Source: Chara braunii
Lineage: Eukaryota > Streptophyta > Charophyceae > Charales > Characeae
Reading direction: 5' to 3'
Length of the DNA stretch: 31,777 bases
Assembly (NCBI GenBank): GCA_003427395.1
Contig: BFEA01000014.1
Coordinates: 4,482,342-4,514,118 of the forward strand
Under the pieces are notes generated by a model, which searched no databases, had not been told where the DNA came from, and was given only the letters and a program-made list of their open reading frames with translations. Both the position numbers and the translations under genes were made by a program. The number at the start of each line of letters is the position of its first letter. The stretch's first letter is position 1. This document shows, one piece after another, positions 1 to 7,199 of the stretch.

Positions 1-29
<29 letters not shown>
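1..29. repeat. poly(A) tract at the window edge
   Basis: The window opens with 29 consecutive A. This could be the tail of a plus-strand retroelement lying upstream, or a simple homopolymer. The rest of the element is outside the window. Confidence 0.8.
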
Positions 30-31
<2 letters not shown>

Positions 32-105
32 ATGTTTGTCGTAATTCTTCAATGATCTAGAGTCACAGAGGTTAAAATCTGGTTTGCTATTCAGCTCATG
101 CCAGA

Positions 106-540
106 TCTCCTCCTCCTCCTCTCCCTCCTCCTGTTAACCTTCCTCCTCCTCCTCCTCCTACCGCTCCTCCTGTTAACCTTCCTCCTCCTCCTCCTCCTCC
201 TCCTCCTCCTCCTCACCTTCCTTCTTCTCCTCCTCATCCTCCTGTTAACCTTCCTCCTCCTTCTTCTCCTCCTCCTGTTAACCTTCCTCCTCCTCCTCCT
301 CCTCCTCCTCACCTTCCTTGTTCTTCTCCTCCTCCTGTTAACCTTCTCCTCCTCCTCCTCCTCCTCCTCCTCCTCCTCCTCCTCCTCCGGCTCCTCCTAA
401 CCTTCGTCCTACTTCTCCTCCTCCTGTTAACCTTCCTCTTCCTCCTCGTTCTCCTTCTTCTCCTCCTCCTCCTCCTCACCTTCCTCCTCCTCCTCCTCTT
501 CACCCTCCTCCTCCTCCTTCTCCTCCACCTCCAGGAGCCC
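106..540. repeat. (TCC)n compound minisatellite with GTTAACCTT spacers
   Basis: The plus strand is almost pure pyrimidine. TCC/CTC triplet runs are interrupted about six times by the same short spacer, CTGTTAACCTTCC, so this is a higher-order minisatellite and not a plain microsatellite. All frames stay open and give poly-Leu/Phe or poly-Arg/Glu peptides, which are not genes. The strong purine/pyrimidine asymmetry could form triplex DNA (inference). Confidence 0.9.
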
Positions 541-716
541 CTCCTCCTCCTGATCGGGGTGTGAGGAGAGTACACGATACAGAATTTCAGTATCAGATGT
601 GGAAGGTACGGGTGATGTACGAGAGTACGTGTTGGCACATGTGCTATGAAGGTGTATGGGTTTAATCACGCGAAAGAACTGACGGAAGGTAGGAAGGTTG
701 GAAAGGTTGGAAGATA
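541..716. other. unassigned sequence
   Basis: Mixed-composition DNA between the TCC minisatellite and the first TIR element. It ends in small GGAAGGT/GGAAAGGTT repeats. No coding, RNA or mobile signature was seen. Confidence 0.4.
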
Positions 717-1177
717 GGGCCTCGGTCGACACCACTTGAAATTCAAGTAATCAAGGGGAATCATCGTTCCACAACACCCTAATGACTATGTTCTTAGAGA
801 TGGGAATGTTTTCACATTTTCCATCTCAAGGGCCCGCCCGAGAAACTGAAGTGTGCCCCCAGCCAAAATGGAAAAGAAACTGAAGGGTGCCTGGGGAGGT
901 CACAGTCTCAAGGGTTCCGGACTTTCGCACGCGCAATAGACGGATTTTTTTCGTTTTTTCATTTTCTTTTTCATTTTCTCCGGCCTTTCAAGGTGTCCTA
1001 CGAGTCTGACAGACACCCGTAGGCACTTCTATCTCAACGGCGGCTGTCTCAAGTGTTTTTCCAAGGGGGTTGTGGAACGAGAACATCAGTTAGGGGAAAT
1101 TAATCCGAAGTACCATGTTAGGGCACCCTTGAAACTCAAGTAACTCAAGTATTTTCAAGTGGTATCGAACGAGGCCC
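717..1177. mobile_element. MITE-like element with GGGCCTCG terminal inverted repeats
   Basis: The left end reads GGGCCTCGGTCGACACCACT. The reverse complement of the right end reads GGGCCTCGTTCGATACCACT. Both continue into CTTGAAA...CAAG palindromes, giving about 25-50 bp of imperfect terminal inverted repeat around 461 bp. A second inverted pair lies inside (CGTTCCACAAC near 764 and its complement near 1066-1083). There is no coding sequence, so it would be non-autonomous. No clear target duplication was found. Further ends of the same family lie in the tandem repeat at 1654-1827. Confidence 0.55.
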
Positions 1178-1180
1178 CGC

Positions 1181-1244
1181 TTGAGCTCAAAGGTTGAAGG
1201 AAAATTCTTCATTTGAGCTCAAGGGTTGGAGGAAAATTCTTCGT
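1181..1244. repeat. tandem duplication, two 32-bp units
   Basis: The unit begins TTGAGCTCAA, followed by GGTTGRAGGAAAATTCTTC. Two copies start at 1181 and 1213 and differ at a few positions. The TTGAGCTCAA core is itself a perfect palindrome. Confidence 0.75.
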
Positions 1245-1501
1245 TCGACCTCACCCTTACTTGGTCACGGAGTTGTTTCTATTTTCCGGTTCTCTAGTAC
1301 CAGCCATCGAAACTCAACTTTCGCACTCCTCGAGTTCAGGTGCCAGCGGATGCTGCCAGCACTCCAAGTGGGGCTTTTTTTTTCCTTCTTCTTCTTCTTC
1401 TTCCAGGCATTCCTTGTCCAGGATTTGGTCAAGCGTGGAGTCCAGTTTCAAGTGCGGGTTTCATCAAGTGTACATGGAACCATAAATAGAGCAAGTGTAA
1501 A

Positions 1502-1653
1502 TTAAACCACAAGTACTTGGGCACTGCGCGCCGCGCCGGCCGCCCAAATCTCGAAGCAGCGCGGGCTGTCGATTCGATTTATCAACGGCCCGCCGGCCGG
1601 GGAAATCGCATAGCGTTAACGCTAAGGCGTCGACCAAAGTACTGGTGGTTTAA
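1502..1653. mobile_element. MITE of the TTAAACCACCAG family, copy 1
   Basis: The left end is TTAAACCACAAGTACTT and the right end reverse-complements to TTAAACCACCAGTACTT (16 of 17 match). The 152-bp element is GC-rich inside and carries the palindrome AGCGTTAACGCT 30 bp from one end. The copy at 6548 has the same palindrome about 30 bp from its opposite end, so the two are the same family in opposite orientation. Both ends carry TTAA, which could be part of the repeat or a TTAA target duplication of piggyBac type (inference). No transposase is encoded. Confidence 0.75.
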
Positions 1654-1827
1654 TCACAATTTCTCATTTAGTGTGCACTTGAAACTCAAGTATTTTCAAG
1701 TGGTGTCAAACGAGGCCCATAGGAAGGCACCTTCTCTTACTCACAATTTCTCATTTAGTGTGCACTTGAAACTCAAGTATTTTCAAGTGGTGTCGAACGA
1801 GGCCCATAGGGAGGCACCTTCTCTTGT
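1654..1827. repeat. tandem duplication, two 87-bp units carrying MITE ends
   Basis: Two near-identical 87-bp units start at 1654 and 1741. Each contains CACTTGAAACTCAAG and ends near CGAACGAGGCCC, which matches the right terminus of the GGGCCTCG-family element at 717-1177. The array therefore looks like a duplicated terminus of that family. The TTAAACCACCAG MITE is inserted directly at its left edge. Confidence 0.75.
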
Positions 1828-2059
1828 CTTCCTGCCCTCCCCCAGTTCTTTTTCATTTTATGTTTTTCCTTTTTTGTTCCAACCTGTTTCCTGCCAAAGT
1901 ATAGAATGAGGCAGGTGGTTGTTTTAGGGCCTACTCACACTAGGGCCTTTTATGGCAAAATAGCAAAAAATTGATTGATGGTTGGGCCAGTCGCACGAGG
2001 CAGGGACAGTGGGGTATCAAATGTCAGCGGCCTGCCTGGGGGCCGCGGGACTTTTTTTT

Positions 2060-2092
<33 letters not shown>

Positions 2093-2148
2093 ACAATTTG
2101 TTTTTCAGTTCGAGAATTCGTGAAAGGAAATTCGGAACGAAATTTGTC
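1828..2148. other. gene-free stretch with T tracts
   Basis: Pyrimidine-rich sequence, a GGGCCTACTCACAC motif near 1928 resembling the termini of the element at 4113-4521, and a long T tract around 2050-2092. No gene was recognised. Confidence 0.4.
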
Positions 2149-2379
2149 TTAAACCACCAGTCCATCACCCCGTGTACTGTTCATTTTTTTTGTCGACAAG
2201 TACCAGACCGAATCTACAGTGATCAGGCATGGAGGCGGCTTGGTGGGGGTGGGGCTGGTGGGCCCACAATTGAAAGAGAGTGCCACTGTGTGACAGCCAC
2301 ACCGCACTAGGCACACTCTGCAAGCTTTTGGATGCCTCGTCGTTTCTGTGAAAACAGCCCTCCTAGCTCAGCAGGGCGG

Positions 2380-2580
2380 ACTGCTGTTCCTCAGTTGGTA
2401 CACCCAAGAAATGTTGAAATGCAGACCGGAGTTCGAGTCCATCTGCCATAAGATTGTCTTGACTTTCTCAGCGTTTTGGCTAGGGAAGTGCAATCATGAC
2501 ACCTCAAGGCCGTGGCCCTTTCTAAAGAAAAAGGAAGGAAAAAAAATATCAACAGAAAAAGAAAAGAAAAAACTGCATGC
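2380..2580 (+). mobile_element. tRNA-derived SINE, copy 1
   Basis: An RNA polymerase III A-box-like stretch (CCTCAGTTGGT, near 2389) is followed about 40 bp later by a B box (GTTCGAGTCC, 2431-2440). The body ends with ACCTCAAGGCCGTGGCCC near 2500-2520 and an A-rich tail with many AAAGAAA runs. The same A box, B box and 3' segment recur in the same order at 2745-2950, which is the main evidence for a family. Exact 5' limits and target duplications are unclear. Confidence 0.5.
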
Positions 2581-2744
2581 CAACTCAGCAGGGCGGACAG
2601 CTGCATTCGAAACAACGCAAAGAGCCCACAGACATAGATCAGGGCAGACTCACAGTAGGAATGTATCTGACTGAAATTACGGTCAGACCTGGATGAATCT
2701 GACTGCGATCACGACCAGAGTTTAGTAGAACAAGAATTGGAGTA

Positions 2745-2950
2745 TGCCTCAGTTGGTACACCCACGAACTCTTGAAATACAGCCCTAAGTTCGAATCCAG
2801 GTCCCATAGACATAATTCGGAAATACCAGTTGCTCTCACTGATGATACCTCGTTTTTTTTTTGTTTTTTTTTTTCCAATGATGATACCTCAAGAACGTGG
2901 CCCTGTAAAAGCAAAGAAAAAGAAATGCAACCCCACAAAAAAAAGCAGAC
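2745..2950 (+). mobile_element. tRNA-derived SINE, copy 2
   Basis: A-box-like GCCTCAGTTGGT (about 2747) and B box GTTCGAATCC (from 2790) are followed by ACCTCAAGAACGTGGCCC and an A-rich tail (AAGCAAAGAAAAAGAAATGC). This copy is split at 2852-2878 by a T-rich insert flanked by a 12-bp direct repeat. Confidence 0.5.
2840..2890 (-). mobile_element. minimal poly(A) retro-insertion with 12-bp target duplication
   Basis: TGATGATACCTC occurs at 2840-2851 and again at 2879-2890, on either side of a 27-base T-rich block. Copy 1 of the SINE has only one such site. This looks like an L1-type reverse-transcription event that added almost nothing but a tail. Slippage duplication is the alternative. Confidence 0.5.
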
Positions 2951-3553
2951 AAACAGAAAATTCGAAAAAACAAAATCCAAACAAAACGGACAGGCAGGCT
3001 GCAATGATGAGGGCTGCCTGTTTGCCTTTCCTTTTTGTCACACATGTTGCTCGTACCGGTACCATGTCCCGCGTGGTTGAATCTGCAGTCACTATAGATG
3101 TCAGGCTCGGACAAACGCACTTTTTGGTTCGGCAATTTAGCCTCCGATGGACTGGTGGTTAAAAAAAAAAAGAGGGGGAAGGATTTGAAATTTTTGTAAA
3201 AAAAAAAAGTGGAAGGATTTGGGCCTCGGGCTGTGTGAGCACGCAAGGCACCATTTTGGCAAGGGGAAGTCGTAAAACCTCCCTGCAAAGAACCCTATGT
3301 ATCCATTTCCGTCCAAACGGGGGAAAAGGTGCAGCAGGCCCCAAAATCACTTACGGCGTCATTTCGCACCATGCACAACACTTTCATTTTGCACCATGCA
3401 AAACACTTTCCACTGTTTCCAGCCATTTTTACACAGCGACGGTTACCCGCCCAGTCAGGGTGCAAAAATGACACCTAATGTTATTTTGGGACCTGCGGCA
3501 CTTTTTTCCCCCTTTGGGGGAAATGGATACAGAGGTTTCATCGCCAGAAGGTT

Positions 3554-3815
3554 TTATGACTTTTTTGTTTTTCTTTTTTTTTTTTCTTTTTTCTTTTTTT
3601 TTTTAAAGGGCTGCGCCGCACTCTGCTGCAGTGCAACACAGAGGCAACACTGGAAAGGTCAGGTAAGCAAGCTTACCTGTACGACCCCTCCGTGGCCCAG
3701 AAAAATTAATTTAATATCGTGTGGTCCGATGGACCACGGATCAGATATTAAACTGATCAGAACAGATACTACACTTGATCTTAGCCAAAAGGCCGAGAAA
3801 GGTATTATGACTTTT
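3554..3815 (-). mobile_element. retrotransposition unit: U2 snRNA copy, A-rich tail, 11-bp target duplication
   Basis: TTATGACTTTT lies at 3554-3564 and again at 3805-3815. Between them, on the minus strand, is a full U2 snRNA sequence followed directly by an A-rich tail (T-rich on the plus strand, 3565-3604). A 5'-complete RNA copy, 3' tail and direct repeats are the signature of LINE-mediated retroposition. The insertion cut the right arm of the surrounding MITE, so it is younger than that MITE. Confidence 0.85.
3608..3805 (-). ncRNA. U2: U2 spliceosomal snRNA sequence (retropseudogene)
   Basis: Read on the minus strand, it starts ATACCTTTCTCGGCCTTTTG at 3805 and continues through the conserved GATCAAGTGTAGTATCTG block that contains the branch-point recognition GTAGTA. 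Stem-loop II (GTGGTCCATCGGACCAC) and an ATTAATTTTT Sm-type site follow. The body is about 198 nt, close to plant U2 length. One change from the usual U2 is CTGATCAG where most species have CTTATCAG. The upstream region shows no plant snRNA USE (RTCCCACATCG) or TATA box at the usual spacing. With the tail and target duplication, this points to a retrocopy and not an active gene. The sequence is nevertheless nearly intact, so the copy looks young. Confidence 0.85.
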
Positions 3816-3833
3816 CCCTTTTGGCAATTGCCA

Positions 3834-4036
3834 GGAAGTCTGGCAGGTGTCTTTTGTGAGATGCTGCCGCTAGGTGACCAGGCCGGGGGGCATTTCATCA
3901 GATTTTGCTGCCGATTTTGCTGCTATGCCACAGCTATGTGAGAACGCCCTTACATTTGTTGCAGAAAAGTGGGAACAACATCTCCTAACGAAAAGGTAAC
4001 AAATTGGTTTTCGTCCTGCTGTGCTCGCTGCCCAGA
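3834..4036. other. unassigned sequence
   Basis: Unique-looking DNA between the MITE/U2 nest and the next inverted-repeat element. No convincing coding or RNA signal was found. Confidence 0.35.
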
Positions 4037-4582
4037 CTCAGGACGTACTCACACTACCTTCTTCCCCCAAATACAACGTATTGTCATTATAGCTGCATTT
4101 GAGGCATGTTTCAGGGCATACTCACACGTAGACCCCAGATGCCCATTTTGGGCAGGGCCTATTTGAGGTTTTGGGCATGAATCACGTCACACTGCTGTAC
4201 CTTTTCAGATGGGACAACGTCGCGGCCGTCTCGAGAAATGGGGATGTGGTACTTGGCTGGTCACAGGGCGCCATCCACACATTGTGCAAGAACTTTTGTG
4301 AACGAATTTTTGCCAATTTGTTGAAGAAAATGCAAAAAAAAAAAAGGGAATTTGCGGTCACCTCCAGAGGTGACCGCAAAATCCCTTGCCCCAGGCTTCC
4401 CAGGCCGCTGACAAATGGGCACTGGAATAGTACATTTGCGAATTTGGTAGATCCCTGTGACAGGCGTTTCCCCCTTTTTTTTGGGATTTTGGGATTATAG
4501 GTCCCTGTGTGAGTATGCCCTCAGTCTAGATACAGCTATAATGACCGTACCTTGTATTTGGGGGAAGAAGGTAGCACTATGG
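4037..4582. mobile_element. inverted-repeat element with AGGGCATACTCACAC termini
   Basis: Inner termini are AGGGCATACTCACAC at 4113 and its complement ending at 4521. Outside these, the arms continue as a second inverted repeat (CTACCTTCTTCCCCCAAATA at about 4054 and its complement near 4550-4575, followed by TCATTATAGCTG), giving about 90 bp of imperfect inverted repeat. Related termini appear alone near 1928 and 4661-4676. The structure is either one MITE with long arms or a MITE nested exactly in another of the same family. No coding capacity. Confidence 0.6.
4344..4387. repeat. near-perfect hairpin, 21-bp stem with 2-base loop
   Basis: TTTGCGGTCACCTC (4351-4364) is followed after CA by its exact complement (4367-4380). 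The pairing extends outward through AAGGGA/TCCCTT with one mismatch. It lies inside the inverted-repeat element at 4037-4582. It could be a subterminal transposase-binding or fold-back site (inference). Confidence 0.85.
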
Positions 4583-4589
4583 TAAATGT

Positions 4590-5340
4590 ATCTGACCGCA
4601 TTTACGTCCGTACCTGTATGCATGTGGCCGCAATTCCGTCCACAAATAAGTGAAAAGTGCCAGTGTGAGTATGCCATCAATAGAAGTAGACAGAGGGCAT
4701 CGCCGCACGGCACACTGAACGGAGAAACGAAATGAGGGCATCTTCCTGCAGGATATGGACAGGTTCATCAGTGTGCTATAAATAGTAAGGAGTGTACTTT
4801 TCGAAGTTTCGTGGGCAGATGCACTGGTTTCGTTTTTGTTTCGTGCGCCGTGTGGCTAGGCCTAGAATAATGAATTTGAATGATGTTTGGAACTTCTATG
4901 CACGATTTGCAGCTGGTATGAGATTGGGTCTGGCTCCACTACTCAACATTCTACGTTTATCTGGACTGCTTTCTGGACCTGATACATTAACACTAATCTA
5001 GCATTTTGAATGTATTGGGTCCATCATCAGATCCAGATACATTTCGAACCTTGTGGGGCCTGTTGCCATGCAAAGCAGATGCTCCGTTCTAGTGGGGACC
5101 GGAATGGAGGCCTGACCAATCTTCCAAAGCAAAACCTGAAACCCTAAACCCTAATATGGCAGTACCAGGACTCACACCTACAAGCATACTTCACTGCCTG
5201 TGCCTACTGGGACTCCAACTGAGGTTTCTGGGTGAAGGAGCGCACTCGCGCTCGCTAGGACTTTTTGACTACAGTAGTGGCAAATATACTGGTCCGCCAT
5301 GTATTGTCACAAATATACAAGTGAAGTACCAGAAATACCG
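4590..5340. other. gene-free stretch, with two telomere-type repeats
   Basis: No recognisable gene. A 69-residue frame (4792-5001) has no family resemblance that I can name. At 5139-5154 there is AAACCCTAAACCCTAA, two units of the plant-type telomere repeat. This is too short to indicate a telomere. Confidence 0.4.
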
Positions 5341-5935
5341 TTTTTTCTTTTTTTTTTGAGAAGCTGAAGGGTTTATTACTAAAGGAACTTGGGGCCGGTA
5401 GTTCCCACACAAAACAACCCGGAGACTGGACCAAGACAACAGAGTACTGAGGCCATTACTCAGTTTCGGCTCCTGGAAAGTGGGTTCAGTGTCCCTGAGC
5501 TCTTATAGTAGCTCCCCAAGAAAAAAAAGGAACAGGTTGCGACCTTCGACCTTCCCGCTAGAGAGAACCTATAGTACAAGCTAAGGGGGGAGCTAAAATG
5601 CTCCCCATGTCCCGTAGAGTCAAGAAGCCATGGGCAGACAGTGATTTTGCCCGTGAGGTCGATTTTTGCCAGGGCACCGTTTCTGCATGTCTGCATCAGC
5701 CATGTGCTTGTACAATCTTTCCTCCCTTTTGTAGACCGACGTGTCCAGTAGCTGATTACTGTTTGTCTTAGCAGCAGCAATTTCGGGATTTTTGCTTTCA
5801 AGATCTTGTCATTGCGGTCGTTCCATATCACTTTCATGACAATTGCCCTTGGCGCTTGGGCTACATACAGCCAGACTGAGTCTGTTTCACTCTCCTTCAC
5901 TGCACCGAAAAACCCTTTTTGAAAAGTTTTGATGC
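5341..5935 (-). pseudogene. 5'-truncated LINE: ORF2 C-terminus and 3' end
   Basis: On the minus strand, a frame near 5900-5460 includes the segment VMKVIWNDRNDKIL. This resembles the W..RN segment that follows the zf-RVT region in plant L1-type ORF2 proteins. A non-coding 3' region follows, with AATAAACCCTTCAGC and an A-rich tail (T-rich on the plus strand, 5341-5358). The endonuclease and reverse transcriptase are missing. It differs in its 3' sequence from the LINE at 22530-28182, so it is a separate family. Exact 5' end and target duplication are uncertain. Confidence 0.55.
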
Positions 5936-6030
5936 AGATTTACCAGGGGGTACCTTCTTTTGTAACAGAGGACCTTCAAATAAATAATAATTAATGAAAA
6001 TAAGAAAAAATAAAACGAGAATGAAATTAT

Positions 6031-6400
6031 TGAGTGGGGCCGCGAGCGCGTTTTTGACACCGCCATCTTTGGAGATTTTTCTTTTTTTTTTTTGGCTTCG
6101 CCAAATGCCATGAAACTTTATACATGTGTATCTTACATAATACAGAACCTACAAATAAGGTTTGAAAATGAAATCTTTTTTTTTTCATGCCCCGAAATAA
6201 AGGGAAAACAAAAAGGGAAAAAAAGAGAAAAAACAAATTAGTGAGTGGGCAAGCAAAATTTGACACCACCATCTTTGCGGAGTTTTCATTATTTTGTCGC
6301 TTCACAAAATGCCTTCAAAATTAAGAGGCAGGTAGGTTACATCACAAAGAACTCACAAAACAAACTTCGGAAAAGAATAATAATATTTACATGCAAAATT
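6031..6400. repeat. diverged direct duplication, about 210-bp unit
   Basis: TGAGTGGGG...TTTGACACCGCCATCTTTG at 6031 recurs as TGAGTGGGC...TTTGACACCACCATCTTTG at 6241. Matching downstream segments follow (CTTCGCCAAATGCC and CTTCACAAAATGCC). Neither unit encodes anything recognisable. Confidence 0.55.
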
Positions 6401-6404
6401 AGTT

Positions 6405-6547
6405 TTTTGCGCGGTCCGAGCCCCTTTGGGTACGGGCCCCGTACAGCGACCCGAACACCCGTCGTTTGGGGGTCAGCTTAGGGGCCTCCGTATGTTCGGC
6501 CTGGCGACCCTGATCAGAGAGATATTGAGACCATTAGTCATATGAGC
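6405..6547. other. GC-rich island, unassigned
   Basis: A short GC-rich island contains the palindrome GTACGGG-C-CCCGTAC. It contrasts with AT-rich flanks. No gene was recognised. Confidence 0.35.
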
Positions 6548-6706
6548 TTAAACCACCAGTACTTCCTAAAGTCTCGTAGCGTTAACGCTACGCAATTTTA
6601 GGAAACGTACGGGCCACTACAGGAGCGCCCAAATTCATCCAGCTAGAAACGTTTCTACTCTATTTTTTTCCGTGGCCGATAGCTGGGCCAAGTACTGGTG
6701 GTTTAA
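6548..6706. mobile_element. MITE of the TTAAACCACCAG family, copy 2
   Basis: Perfect 17-bp terminal inverted repeats TTAAACCACCAGTACTT (6548-6564 and 6690-6706) bound 159 bp. Inside, the perfect 18-base palindrome CGTAGCGTTAACGCTACG is flanked by CCTAAA/TTTAGG, so one end can fold into a secondary hairpin. Its ends match copy 1 at 1502-1653, and both end exactly in TTAA. Confidence 0.85.
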
Positions 6707-6960
6707 AAGTGGTAATTGAATAACCTTAGAAACCATCAGCGGTATGCAGTCGAGCTTGTACCATCTTTGAGATTTATAAGGCATAAAAACAACATGCTCT
6801 GACCACGGTCTATTGCGGTCAACCGAACTCTAGGTTCCTCTGAGAAGTGCCTCTTTCCACCCACCTCCCACTCTTTGGGCTACTGCAGCCTGATGAAAAC
6901 AATCGAGAGTTTAAGTTGTGAGGAGCGGTCACCAAATGAACGTCGTAACAACCCTTGCAA

Positions 6961-7175
6961 GCTTTTTTTTTTTTTCTTTTTTTTTTTTTTTTTGGGACAA
7001 AGAGCTCCAATCTATTCGTGGGGAGCAGCACGTGCTGGGAACCGGGCCCAGCGTTCCATATAGAATTATACAGACGATTCGAGAAATGATTTGAGATACC
7101 AGGGCCATTACCTGGCATTCGGTTAAGAACAGTCTGAAAACTATGAAAAAGTTTAAGAAAAATTTTGGATAGCAA
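6961..7175 (-). mobile_element. 5'-truncated LINE 3' end
   Basis: A T-rich block (6961-6993), the poly(A) tail on the minus strand, is followed by a segment around 7020-7060 (GGGAGCAGCACGTGCTGG, then AACCGGGCCCAGCGTTCC). It matches the 3' untranslated region of the LINE at 22530-28182 (GGGAGTTGCACCTGCTGG, then AACGGGGTCCAGCATCCC, near 22650-22690). It is therefore a short, old, truncated member of that family. Its 5' boundary is uncertain. Confidence 0.55.
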
Positions 7176-7199
7176 CTAACCTACCGACCTATTACAAGG

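Larger units (their letters stand above)
2149..3162. mobile_element. 1.0-kb TIR element of the TTAAACCACCAG superfamily
   Basis: The left terminus is TTAAACCACCAGTCCATC. The right terminus reverse-complements to TTAACCACCAGTCCATC, a near-perfect 17-18 bp inverted repeat. It shares its first 12-13 bases with the small MITEs at 1502 and 6548 and then diverges, so it is a related but separate subfamily. Inside are two tRNA-like SINE copies and no transposase-like frame, so it appears to be a non-autonomous carrier that received SINE insertions. Confidence 0.65.
3258..3833. mobile_element. long-TIR MITE (AAGTCRTAAAACC family), interrupted by a U2 retrocopy
   Basis: The left arm (about 3258-3355) begins AAGTCGTAAAACCTCCCTGC. 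The right arm (about 3468-3554, resuming at 3816) reverse-complements to AAGTCATAAAACCTTCTGGC. The arms share a stretch including GTATCCATTTCC and CCCCAAAAT, about 90 bp of inverted repeat. The middle carries repeats of GCACCATGCAAAACACTTT. The right arm is cut by the U2 insertion and resumes immediately after it. A second copy with a clear 8-bp target duplication lies at 13388-13662. Confidence 0.7.

Noticed and set aside
1181-1827. CRISPR array
   Set aside because: There are only two tandem copies of each unit, no regular spacers, no cas genes and a eukaryotic setting.
3608-3805. Functional U2 snRNA gene
   Set aside because: The usual plant upstream element and TATA box are not seen. An A-rich tail and an 11-bp target duplication flank the copy.
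5139-5154. Telomere or subtelomere
   Set aside because: Only two CCCTAAA units are present, which can occur by chance or as a short interstitial repeat.
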